Notes: generated from the sequence alone by a model not told the origin. Shown: positions 1 to 5,763, counted from the first letter of the stretch. The stretch: DNA of 5,989 bases from Acidimicrobiia bacterium (GCA_030624805.1 JAUXJL010000141.1:1-5989); one strand, 5' to 3'. A program made the numbers and translations.

Positions 1-24
1 AAGGATGAGTGGCCGAAGACACTA

Positions 25-53
25 GAGGATCTGGAGTGAAACGAAAGATCCTC
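25..53. repeat. 8-bp hairpin element (GAGGATCT...AGATCCTC)
   Basis: Positions 25-32 (GAGGATCT) are the exact reverse complement of 46-53 (AGATCCTC), with a 13-nt purine-rich loop (GGAGTGAAACGAA) between them. The element resembles, from memory, the short 'gagcgaagcgaagaatc' type of intergenic repeat found scattered in many bacterial genomes; this is a resemblance only. The first half, 25-37, is repeated exactly at 116-128, but without the second arm. Confidence 0.55.
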
Positions 54-54
54 G

Positions 55-80
55 GTTGATGAGGCTGGGGCCCCATCAAC
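55..80. repeat. 7-bp hairpin (GTTGATG...CATCAAC)
   Basis: Positions 55-61 pair exactly with 74-80. After one mismatch, GG at 63-64 can pair with CC at 71-72. The inner part includes the palindrome GGGGCCCC (67-74). It sits 1 nt from the 25-53 hairpin, so the two form a tandem structure. There is no U-tract, so a role as an intrinsic terminator is not supported. Confidence 0.45.
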
Positions 81-115
81 ACCGCAATGAGGCGTAGCCG
101 AAGAGCAGAAAACAG

Positions 116-128
116 GAGGATCTGGAGT
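116..128 (+). repeat. Second copy of a 13-bp direct repeat
   Basis: GAGGATCTGGAGT at 116-128 is identical to 25-37, offset by 91 bp. Both copies follow a 'GCCGAAGA' string (13-20 and 100-107). They therefore look like diverged copies of one longer intergenic unit, the second lacking the downstream inverted arm. Confidence 0.5.
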
Positions 129-134
129 AGTCAG

Positions 135-162
135 CGCAGTACGCAATACGCAATACGCAATA
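135..162 (+). repeat. Heptamer tandem array (CGCAATA type)
   Basis: Four consecutive 7-mers are visible: CGCAGTA at 135-141, then CGCAATA three times (142-162). Degenerate sequence follows (CGGAGAA). The period of 7 is exact and is out of step with codons. The opening decamer CGCAGTACGC (135-144) recurs as an exact inverted copy at 351-360. Confidence 0.85.
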
Positions 163-171
163 CGGAGAAGA

Positions 172-313
172 GGGTTCCGTCGGCGTCAGGGTTCTGATAT
201 GACCGCCGGGTGCGCTGGAAACCAGCTCTTGGTAGTACTTCAGGGCCTTGGGTCCGTTCCGGGGGGAACCAATAGAACATGCCCTCGACCGTGTCGATCA
301 CGTTCGACGCGAG
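172..313 (-). pseudogene. Possible frame-broken gene remnant of unknown family
   Basis: On the minus strand two protein-like stretches lie in different frames. One starts near a GTG at 301 and reads VIDTVEGMFYWF. The second, from 249 to about 172, reads KALKYYQELVSSAPGG followed by HIRTLTPTEP. They would join if one base were removed from the run of six C (266-261). Upstream, a TAG (316-314) closes the first frame; downstream, the sequence runs into the heptamer array. I do not recognise the family. It could be a decayed gene, a gene with a homopolymer sequencing error, or chance. Confidence 0.25.
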
Positions 314-353
314 CTAATCAAACTGATAGTGCCGGCAGATGAAGATTCTGGCG

Positions 354-367
354 TACTGCGTCCTGCG
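354..367 (-). repeat. Heptamer repeat in inverted orientation
   Basis: TACTGCG (354-360) and TCCTGCG (361-367) are a tandem heptamer pair. On the minus strand they read CGCAGGA CGCAGTA, the same class as the 135-162 array but pointing the other way. GCGTACTGCG at 351-360 is the exact reverse complement of 135-144. Confidence 0.6.
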
Positions 368-377
368 CGCTTATTGA

Positions 378-391
378 GCTACGCGCTACGC
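378..391 (-). repeat. Tandem heptamer GCTACGC x2 spanning the phzF stop codon
   Basis: GCTACGC occurs twice in tandem (378-384 and 385-391). The phzF stop codon TAG (388-386, minus) lies inside the second copy, so the last codons of phzF merge into the repeat class that fills the spacer. Confidence 0.6.
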
Positions 392-1162
392 CTCCAGGTG
401 CCTCACCTCGTCCTCGACCACCGTTCCGCCTAGCTTGACCTCGAGACCGTTCCACGTCATGTGGATCTCTGAGAGGGCTCCGGGGAGGCCCTGGACTATG
501 TGTTCGGTGCCGGACAAAGTACCGAGAGCGCGGAGAACCGCACACAGGGCGACTGCGGCCGAACCCGTGGCAGGATCCTCGTCAACGCCCAGGCGGGGGG
601 CGAAGAATCGAGATCGCGTCATGCCGTGGCCATGAAACACGTAGAAACCGTCCGCCGCTTCGGCAATTGCCCGGGAGTCAGGCTCGATGGATAGGAGGTC
701 GGCCTCTGAAGCCACCTGGGCGATGAGGTAGTCCGAAGGGACCTGTACGCGCCACGCTCGCCTCGCAGCGACGCCAAGCGCCTCTGCTTCGGCCACCGGA
801 ACCTCCCGGATTGGCTGATCGATGGCCGGAGGCGTCACCCACACGAGGTCGCCATCGAAATGGACGGCAACTTCGCCGATCTGAATCGCCATTCGATCGA
901 TGGGGCTGATCCCGTTGAGCACCCAGGCGGTACCGACCAGTGGATGACCGGCGAACGGCATCTCGACGGCCGGCGTGAAGATTCGAAGCGACGGTATTGC
1001 GCCCGCAGGCCAGTCGGTGAAGGTCGTCTCGGAAAACCCCAATTCTGCAGCTATGCCTTGCATATCCGCCGGACTCAAACCCTCCGAATCGGTCACGACC
1101 CCAAGAGCGTTCCCGCCCGACTTCCCTATGGTGAACACTCGAACTACGTAGCAATCTCTCAT
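386..1162 (-). CDS. PhzF-family isomerase/epimerase
   Basis: Cytosolic PhzF-like protein (diaminopimelate-epimerase fold) of 258 aa, within the family's usual 260-300. Family members isomerise or epimerise small acids; the substrate here is unknown. Visible motifs, numbered from the chosen ATG, are an N-terminal strand leading into 'GGNALGVV' (usually GGNP, so Pro is replaced by Ala), 'GFSETTF' with Glu45 at the position of the catalytic Glu45 of PhzF, 'PFAGHPLVGTAWVL' (GHP at 72-74), and 'DEDPATGSAA' near 194-203. The start at 1162 has AGGG 8 nt upstream and gives a family-like N terminus. An in-frame GTG at 1198 would add 12 unmatched residues (LSVVSGRRVSP follows it). It lies 39 nt after the beta-helix gene on the same strand, so it is probably the last gene of the operon. 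Link to sugar metabolism is only contextual. Confidence 0.88.
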   Translation of the reverse strand: MRDCYVVRVFTIGKSGGNALGVVTDSEGLSPADMQGIAAELGFSETTFTDWPAGAIPSLRIFTPAVEMPFAGHPLVGTAWVLNGISPIDRMAIQIGEVAVHFDGDLVWVTPPAIDQPIREVPVAEAEALGVAARRAWRVQVPSDYLIAQVASEADLLSIEPDSRAIAEAADGFYVFHGHGMTRSRFFAPRLGVDEDPATGSAAVALCAVLRALGTLSGTEHIVQGLPGALSEIHMTWNGLEVKLGGTVVEDEVRHLEA

Positions 1163-1170
1163 TGGGGAAA

Positions 1171-1174
1171 CCCT
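1171..1174 (-). promoter_or_regulatory. Shine-Dalgarno site deciding the phzF start
   Basis: AGGG on the minus strand, 8 nt before the ATG at 1162. The alternative GTG at 1198 has no comparable purine run at that distance. Confidence 0.5.
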
Positions 1175-1201
1175 ACGACCAGAGACAACCGACAACACTT
1201 C

Positions 1202-2143
1202 TCAGCGGGTGAGGTCCGCAGCCAGCCCGCCACAGACATGGGTCTCACCGAGCAGCTGGTTCCCGCTACCGGCAATGAGGCTTCCACCGCCTACGACGAT
1301 TCCACATCCGCTTTCGCTGAGTATGTCGTTGCCTGTGAGACGCGCTTCGGCATGGAACTCGAGCCGGACGCCGTCGCCCAGGGCCACTTCGATTTCGTTT
1401 CCGGCTACGTCGGCCGACGACATGTCCAGAACCAGAATCCCTGTCTCACCGTTGCCGGTGACCTTGTTACCCAAGACGGATGCGACCGACATCTCACTGA
1501 TGGAAATACCGCGCCCATCGTTGTTCCTCACCTCGTTGTCACGAATCATTACCTGAGCCAGGTTGGTGAGAATCCCCTCGGCACTGCTGCGCTCCACGAC
1601 GTTGCCGGAAACTACCGACTCCGGCCAGCTCAAGGCATTTGCGATGTGAATCCCCTTTGCACCAGCGCCTGAGGTGTCGGCAATCAGATTCTCGGTTATC
1701 CGAGCGGACCCGAAGACCACCCGCACCCCCCGCATGGAGTTGTCAGAAATCGTATTCTGGGTGATCGTCACATCTTCGCTGTTGCGGACCAGCACCCCCA
1801 CCTGGCCTCCGGTGATCGTCAACCGCCGAATGGTGACATCGGCGGTGTCCAGCACACTGATCGTCGGCCTCTCACCGAAGCCCCGAATCACCGCGACTTC
1901 GCCTCGCCTGCTCTCGAGAGTCACCGGTCTATCAATAACCAGTGACTCCTTGTACACGCCCCCGTCGAGCCGAATAGTGGCCCCGTCGGACGCCGCGGAC
2001 AGGGCTTGAGTGATCGTCGGGTGGTCGTCGGGCACCGAGATCACAGATGTACCTCCTGTCGACAACAGCCACAGAGCAGCTGCCACCGTGAGCACAACCA
2101 CGAGCCACCCTCCGCGAACGACCTTGATGTCCGCCAGAGACAC
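1202..2143 (-). CDS. Membrane-anchored right-handed parallel beta-helix protein
   Basis: 313 aa, GTG start. A hydrophobic segment at about 12-28, after a short N terminus with Lys/Arg, should act as an uncleaved signal anchor, leaving the rest outside the membrane. Residues 33-66 resemble the 'ISVPDDHPTITQALSAASDGATIRL' opening common in pectin-lyase-like / NosD-type proteins. Repeated coils then carry an asparagine ladder: N130, N152, N181, N203, N226, N249 and N272, spaced 22-23 residues apart except for one 29-residue step with an insertion around 171-176. Two cysteines near the end (C280, C304) could form a disulfide. Such folds occur in polysaccharide lyases, epimerases and surface-binding proteins; no catalytic residues can be assigned. 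GAAGGG (2157-2152) lies 8 nt before the start, inside the end of aglG, and only 4 nt separate the genes, so translation is probably coupled. A glycan-binding or processing role is inference. Confidence 0.85.
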   Translation of the reverse strand: MSLADIKVVRGGWLVVVLTVAAALWLLSTGGTSVISVPDDHPTITQALSAASDGATIRLDGGVYKESLVIDRPVTLESRRGEVAVIRGFGERPTISVLDTADVTIRRLTITGGQVGVLVRNSEDVTITQNTISDNSMRGVRVVFGSARITENLIADTSGAGAKGIHIANALSWPESVVSGNVVERSSAEGILTNLAQVMIRDNEVRNNDGRGISISEMSVASVLGNKVTGNGETGILVLDMSSADVAGNEIEVALGDGVRLEFHAEARLTGNDILSESGCGIVVGGGSLIAGSGNQLLGETHVCGGLAADLTR

Positions 2144-2147
2144 CGGC

Positions 2148-3050
2148 CTAGCCCTTCACCGCTCCCGCGGTGAGTCCCCTCACGAAGTAGCGCTGGAGTG
2201 CAAAGAAGACGATCAACGGGACGATCATGCTGATGAACGCTCCCGCCGCCAGGAGGTGCCACTCGTTCCCGTATTGCCCGAGCAGGTTGTTGATACCGAC
2301 GGTCAGCGGGAACTTTTCTACGTCTTGCAAGAAAATGAGGGCGTTCATCAAGTCGTTCCACACCCATACGAATTGGAAGATTGCCAGAGAGGCCAGGGCC
2401 GGAATCGACAACGGGACGACTATCCGGAAGAACACCTTGATTTCGGACGCACCGTCAATCCGAGCAGACTCAAAGAGATCCTTTGGCAGGTCGGCGAAGA
2501 AGTTCCTGAGGAGGAAGATGGCAAACGGCAACCCGTAGGCGGTGTGGGCCAGCCATAGTCCCCAGAACTGCCCCGTGAGGTTGAGTTGGTTGAATATTTT
2601 CAGGACCGGGACCCAGGTGACTTGAAGTGGGATCACGAGCATCGCCACCACCCCGAGGAAGATCCAGTCGCGTCCCCTGAAATTCATCCAGGCAAAGGCA
2701 TAGGCCGCAAAGGCTGCGACGGCGATGGGAAGGATGGTCGATGGGATCGTGATAATGAACGTGTTGATGAAGTTGTCGGCGAACCCGGGAGGAGGAAGAT
2801 CAGCCGAATTGAGGACGGTGTCATAATTGTCCAGGGTGAAATCGAAGTCGGTGAGAGCCGTCCACCAGCCGGACTGAGAACTGGCCGCTCTGGTTCGCAG
2901 CGAAGTGACGAAGAGGCCCAGGGACGGGATAAGCCACAACAGCGCCACCCCGATCAGGATGACATGCACGCCTCCAGTGCTCACAACCTTGACCAGCTGC
3001 CCACCAAGGGTCTTCGGCTGTGTCTCGGGAGAAGTGTCCTGTGTAGTCAT
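2148..3050 (-). CDS. aglG: AglG-like alpha-glucoside ABC transporter permease
   Basis: 300-aa inner-membrane permease of the CUT1 (MalG) group. About six hydrophobic segments are visible (near 28-50, 96-121, 129-150, 163-184, 208-232 and 268-287). The cytoplasmic EAA loop at 194-213 reads 'ESARIDGASEIKVFFRIVVP', with the conserved DG and the trailing Pro; it docks the ATPase. The stretch 'LLWLIPSLGLFVTSLRTR', followed by 'SGWWTAL', is what I recall as typical of AglG rather than MalG. The C terminus ends in 'FVRGLTAGAVKG', usual for this permease type. The ATG shares one base with the aglF stop (TGATG, 3052-3048), which favours translational coupling and equal amounts of the two subunits. Assignment to ABC permease is secure; glucoside specificity is inferred from similarity and neighbours. 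Confidence 0.93.
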   Translation of the reverse strand: MTTQDTSPETQPKTLGGQLVKVVSTGGVHVILIGVALLWLIPSLGLFVTSLRTRAASSQSGWWTALTDFDFTLDNYDTVLNSADLPPPGFADNFINTFIITIPSTILPIAVAAFAAYAFAWMNFRGRDWIFLGVVAMLVIPLQVTWVPVLKIFNQLNLTGQFWGLWLAHTAYGLPFAIFLLRNFFADLPKDLFESARIDGASEIKVFFRIVVPLSIPALASLAIFQFVWVWNDLMNALIFLQDVEKFPLTVGINNLLGQYGNEWHLLAAGAFISMIVPLIVFFALQRYFVRGLTAGAVKG

Positions 3051-4006
3051 CAGTCAGCCCCACGGCGAATTTGGCGCAGCTGAAACCACATCATGGGGAT
3101 CATCAATATCAGCAGTATGACCGCGGCGGCACTGCCGTAACCAGCCTTGTTGTTGTTGAAGATCTCGAGGAAGACGGTATATCCCACAATACGGGTGCTG
3201 CCCCGGGGCCCGCCGGCCGTCATCACCAAAACAAGGTCTATCGCTTTGAGAGCATTGATGATCATCGTGATCGCCACCACGATGATCGGTCCCAACATCA
3301 TGGGCACGGACACTCGCCAAAACGTCTGCCAAGCATTACTGCCGTCGATGGCGGCAGCTTCAAGCACCGAGCCGGGGAGAGATTTGTAGGCGGCCGCCAA
3401 AATGGTCATCGCCAGAGAAGTCCACACCCAGATCCCGGCCGCGATGATGGCAAAGTTCGCAAAATTGGCCTCCCCGAGGAACGCGACGGGCCCCAGCCCC
3501 ACCCCATCGAGAGCCGCATTGATGAGGCCGATGTCGGGGTCGCTGGCGTACACGAGGCGGAACACCACCGAGGCGGCGGTGAACGAGATCACAAGCGGCA
3601 AGAAGATGATCGCCTTGGCCAATTTCTCATATCGGACCTTGTCGGCGAGGACGGCCACCAGCATTCCCATTCCGAGTACGCCGGAGGTGAAAAGCACGAC
3701 CCACAGGGCACTGTTGAACAGGGCCGACCAGGGTGGCAGCTCCCTACGAATAAAGAAGGGGTCGTTGGTCAGCAGGCGTTCGTAGTTGTCGACCCCAACG
3801 AATTCCTTCGTCGGATTGATCACACTGCCGTCATAGAAGCTGATCTGAATAGTGCGCAGCACCGGCCACAGCAAGAACACCGAAAGCAGGAAGAGAGCTG
3901 GGAAGGCCCACAACCAGGGACGCCAGTTCCGCTTCCGCCGCGGCTGCTCAGGAGCGGGTACCGGGGTTGTTGGTTTGGCAGACTCTTCGGTGGCCGCGTC
4001 CGTCAT
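3050..4006 (-). CDS. aglF: AglF-like alpha-glucoside ABC transporter permease
   Basis: 318-aa permease of the CUT1 (MalF/UgpA) group, partner of AglG. A Pro- and Arg/Lys-rich cytosolic tail (1-30) precedes hydrophobic segments near 31-53, 96-120, 131-153, 182-206, 232-262 and 289-309. The EAA loop (216-235, 'EAAAIDGSNAWQTFWRVSVP') is complete. 'TAGGPRGSTRIVGYTVF' (263-279) matches the periplasmic loop typical of MalF-type subunits. GGAGAG (4018-4013) lies 6 nt before the ATG and fixes the start. The gene follows aglE after a 75-nt gap with a strong hairpin, and overlaps aglG by 1 nt. No ATP-binding subunit is encoded in the window, so the pair must use one from elsewhere, as many CUT1 systems do with MsmX/UgpC-type ATPases. 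Confidence 0.93.
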   Translation of the reverse strand: MTDAATEESAKPTTPVPAPEQPRRKRNWRPWLWAFPALFLLSVFLLWPVLRTIQISFYDGSVINPTKEFVGVDNYERLLTNDPFFIRRELPPWSALFNSALWVVLFTSGVLGMGMLVAVLADKVRYEKLAKAIIFLPLVISFTAASVVFRLVYASDPDIGLINAALDGVGLGPVAFLGEANFANFAIIAAGIWVWTSLAMTILAAAYKSLPGSVLEAAAIDGSNAWQTFWRVSVPMMLGPIIVVAITMIINALKAIDLVLVMTAGGPRGSTRIVGYTVFLEIFNNNKAGYGSAAAVILLILMIPMMWFQLRQIRRGAD

Positions 4007-4034
4007 TCGCGTCTCTCCAATATTGGCGAGTCAC

Positions 4035-4067
4035 CCGGGTGGGGCCGCCGCTGGCGGCCCCACCCGG
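4035..4067 (-). promoter_or_regulatory. Perfect 15-bp intercistronic hairpin between aglE and aglF
   Basis: Positions 4035-4049 are the exact reverse complement of 4053-4067, leaving a 3-nt loop (AGC on the transcript). Fourteen of the 15 pairs are G-C. It starts 14 nt after the aglE stop and ends 28 nt before the aglF ATG. No U-run follows it on the minus strand (GUGACUCGCC follows), so it is not a standard intrinsic terminator. In sugar ABC operons, hairpins at this place commonly protect the binding-protein mRNA from 3' decay or cause partial termination, giving more binding protein than permease; that role is inferred here. Confidence 0.8.
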
Positions 4068-4081
4068 ACAACAGGCCTCGT

Positions 4082-5452
4082 CTATCTAGTGCCGGCCGCT
4101 ACGTCCTCGATGAACCCAAGCACTCCGTCGATGTCAGTCGGATCATCGATGAAGTCCTGCAGGCCGGTGAACATGGCGTCCCCGCCAACGGAGGGATCAG
4201 CCAGATCGGAGCCGTCGAACACAAATATGCTTGCTCCGAGCACTGCTTCGGCTTCGAGCCGCTGCAGGGGTGCATAGATGTCGAGTGACACCTGAGTGTT
4301 CGGGGAAATGACGGCCCCCTTGTCGGCGGAAGCCCACACCTCGTTTGCTTCCTTACTAGCCAGGAAGTTGAGGAGCTCGCGGACCTCGGGTGTGTCGTTG
4401 AACACGGCCGCCAAGTCACCGCCACCCACGACGGGCTTGCCGAATTCCGGATTGATCTCCGGGAACTCGAAGAACGCATAGTCCTCACCCCCGACGAGAT
4501 CTGGGAAGTTCTGAGCTGCGAAGGAGCCCATGAACCCGCCCTCGTAGTACATCTCGGCATCTCCGTTGAGCACAACGTCAAAGGCGTCAATGAACCCAGT
4601 CGACAGGGTACCGGCGGCTCCGCCCGCCAGCTTTCCTGACGTCGGAGTGATTATCTCCTGGAAGCGCTCCATGGCCTCCACGACTGTCGGGTCGGTCCAC
4701 TGCACTTCACCGGTGACGAAGAGCTGGTCATACGCCTCGGGTCCCGCCACCCGGATGTAGAGGTTCTCGAACCAGTCCGTCAGCGTCCATCCGTCCAGGC
4801 CGCCGATGGACAACGGGGTCTTGCCGGCCGCAACGTAGGCGTCAACGATGGCCAGCAGCTCGTCCCACGTGTCGGGCGGCGTAACGCCGAGCTCCTCGAA
4901 CGAGGCCGGCTTGTACCAGAACGTGCTCTTGGAGTTGGCCTTGGCGAGCAGTCCATACAGGGTGTCATCGACCGTACCGAACCCGAGCGCGCCATCGCCG
5001 TAGTTTGCGCTCAAGGTGGCCTCGTCAATGATGTCGTCACCACCACAACAGATGGGAATCACAACATCATCTTCTACGAAAGCTTTTAGGAAACCCGGCC
5101 GCGGAATCATCGCCAAATCCGGTGCATTACCGCCGGCGATTCGGGTCTGCAGCACGGTTACAAGTTCACGCTGCCCCTCGTAGACCCAGGGCAATCCGGT
5201 CGACGCGGTAAAGGCGTTGAGCACCTGGAGGAATCCAGACTGCTCATCTCCACCCCAGCTGGCCATGATGGTGATCGGTTCACGGTCCAGCGTTTCGGTC
5301 ACGATCGAGGTTTGGGTGACGATTGATGTCACCACAACTTGGTCTCCTGCTGTTGTTGCAGTGACGGTGTCGTCGGAAGAAGAATCACCGCCGCAGGCAG
5401 CTGCCACCAACGCCAGGGCGGTGAAGGCAATTAGCCATTTGACTTGTTTCAT
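4082..5452 (-). CDS. aglE: AglE-like alpha-glucoside-binding lipoprotein (CUT1 ABC transporter)
   Basis: 456-aa extracellular solute-binding protein, anchored by lipid. The signal (MKQVKW, then a hydrophobic core) ends in a lipobox VAAAC with Cys20 as the lipidated residue. A Ser/Asp/Thr-rich tether (21-57) follows, including the internal repeat TSIVTQ-TSIVTE. The binding domain starts near 59 (ITIMASWGG) and contains 'IAGGNAPDLAMIPRPG' (105-120), typical of SBP family 1, and 'GGLDGWTLTDWFENLY' (217-232), which I associate with AglE-type proteins. Trp and Tyr residues such as W66, W89, Y91, W179 and Y180 could stack on a sugar. Adjacent cysteines C135-C136 are unusual for the family. The reading frame extends upstream to 5665, but the ATG at 5452 has a good ribosome site and starts the lipoprotein signal. 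It is the first gene of the operon. Substrate is inferred. Confidence 0.93.
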   Translation of the reverse strand: MKQVKWLIAFTALALVAAACGGDSSSDDTVTATTAGDQVVVTSIVTQTSIVTETLDREPITIMASWGGDEQSGFLQVLNAFTASTGLPWVYEGQRELVTVLQTRIAGGNAPDLAMIPRPGFLKAFVEDDVVIPICCGGDDIIDEATLSANYGDGALGFGTVDDTLYGLLAKANSKSTFWYKPASFEELGVTPPDTWDELLAIVDAYVAAGKTPLSIGGLDGWTLTDWFENLYIRVAGPEAYDQLFVTGEVQWTDPTVVEAMERFQEIITPTSGKLAGGAAGTLSTGFIDAFDVVLNGDAEMYYEGGFMGSFAAQNFPDLVGGEDYAFFEFPEINPEFGKPVVGGGDLAAVFNDTPEVRELLNFLASKEANEVWASADKGAVISPNTQVSLDIYAPLQRLEAEAVLGASIFVFDGSDLADPSVGGDAMFTGLQDFIDDPTDIDGVLGFIEDVAAGTR

Positions 5453-5457
5453 GCTTG

Positions 5458-5465
5458 TCCCTTCT
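5458..5465 (-). promoter_or_regulatory. Shine-Dalgarno site deciding the aglE start
   Basis: AGAAGGGA on the minus strand, 5 nt before the ATG at 5452. It rules in the lipoprotein start over the 71-residue upstream extension of the frame, which is Cys/Arg-rich and not protein-like. Confidence 0.75.
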
Positions 5466-5537
5466 AGGTTGTTGTGTCGACCAGCCGACCTGCACGCGTA
5501 GCAACGAGAGCAGCTCGATGGGTCACAGGGCTCGCCG

Positions 5538-5547
5538 CCCGTACGGG
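5538..5547. promoter_or_regulatory. Perfect palindrome CCCGTACGGG, possible operator
   Basis: Exact 10-bp inverted repeat, 85 nt upstream of the aglE start, within the divergent region. It could bind a dimeric regulator, but a 10-bp palindrome in GC-rich DNA may also occur by chance. It is not a clear LacI-type site. Confidence 0.3.
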
Positions 5548-5713
5548 ATCCGGCGTAAAGGAATTGACGATACGGTGCGACTCCGCCCTGTCCGTCACAA
5601 AAGCCGAATTTCCACTGGCAGCGCACATGCGTGCAGCGGCCTCCCGTGTAGCGATCGAGGTCCAACTGGCACTCTACTCCCGGAGCTGAGTGCGATGTCG
5701 GGTCAGCCCTTTT

Positions 5714-5725
5714 GGAACGCGATCC
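5714..5725. promoter_or_regulatory. Near-palindrome GGAACGCGATCC, possible operator
   Basis: Five of six base pairs are symmetrical around a central GC. It lies just upstream of the proposed -35 of the glycosidase promoter, a position suited to control. LacI-family operators have a central CG and similar length, so this is at best a loose match. Confidence 0.25.
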
Positions 5726-5728
5726 GGG

Positions 5729-5757
5729 TTAGTACGGTCATCGTCGCCTCGTAGGCT
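5729..5757 (+). promoter_or_regulatory. Candidate leaderless promoter for the glycosidase gene
   Basis: TAGGCT at 5752-5757 fits the actinobacterial -10 pattern TANNNT and ends 6 nt before the GTG at 5764, so transcription would begin at or next to the start codon. The -35 at 17-bp spacing is weak (TTAGTA, 5729-5734). There is no Shine-Dalgarno sequence before the GTG, which agrees with leaderless initiation. Confidence 0.45.
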
Positions 5758-5763
5758 GCGACC

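Larger units (their letters stand above)
1..385. other. Gene-poor, repeat-rich spacer downstream of the PhzF-family gene
   Basis: No intact gene is supported here. The segment is built from short repeats. There are two adjacent hairpins (25-53 and 55-80), a 13-bp direct repeat (25-37 and 116-128), and a heptamer array at 135-162. Related heptamers in the opposite orientation lie at 354-367, and a further tandem pair at 378-391 reaches into the phzF stop codon. Between the arrays lies a protein-like but frame-broken stretch on the minus strand (about 172-313). Neither hairpin is followed by a U-run on either strand, so I cannot place a classical intrinsic terminator for the operon. Confidence 0.6.
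5453..5763. promoter_or_regulatory. Divergent control region between aglE and the glycosidase gene
   Basis: 311 nt with no convincing gene; small open frames on either strand have unnatural compositions. It must hold the operon promoter (minus) and the glycosidase promoter (plus). The plus promoter can be proposed at 5729-5757. For the minus strand I find no well-spaced -35/-10 pair; TATCGT (5573-5568) is a weak -10 candidate. Two palindromes (5538-5547 and 5714-5725) are possible operators. No regulator gene is in the window. Confidence 0.6.

Noticed and set aside
135..162. Short-period array considered as a CRISPR
   Set aside because: The units are 7 nt in direct tandem, with no spacers.
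860..1672. 270-codon open frame on the plus strand
   Set aside because: It is antisense to phzF and the beta-helix gene, both of which have clear family motifs. No recognisable protein features.
4017..4026. Palindrome CCAATATTGG overlapping the aglF ribosome site
   Set aside because: As a hairpin it would have a stem of only about 3 bp, too weak to mask the site; it could be an operator, but its position inside the transcript makes this unlikely.
3071..4288. 405-codon open frame on the plus strand
   Set aside because: It is antisense to aglF and the end of aglE, is rich in His, Arg and Gly without domains, and runs through the intercistronic hairpin. It is a by-product of GC-rich codon use.
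5556..5569. TAAAGGAATTGACG resembles the universal 16S rRNA segment around E. coli position 910-925
   Set aside because: The match is only about 13 nt; the flanks do not resemble 16S rRNA, and there is no further rRNA sequence nearby. Chance.
5564..5592. TTGACG as a plus-strand -35 box
   Set aside because: No TANNNT lies at 16-18 bp downstream, and it is far from the glycosidase start.
5453..5665. N-terminal extension of aglE to 5665
   Set aside because: The extension is not protein-like, whereas the ATG at 5452 has a strong ribosome site and begins a textbook lipoprotein signal.
5455..5754. 99-codon plus-strand frame in the divergent region
   Set aside because: Composition is Cys/Arg/Ser-rich without structure, it has no good ribosome site, and it overlaps the expected promoters.
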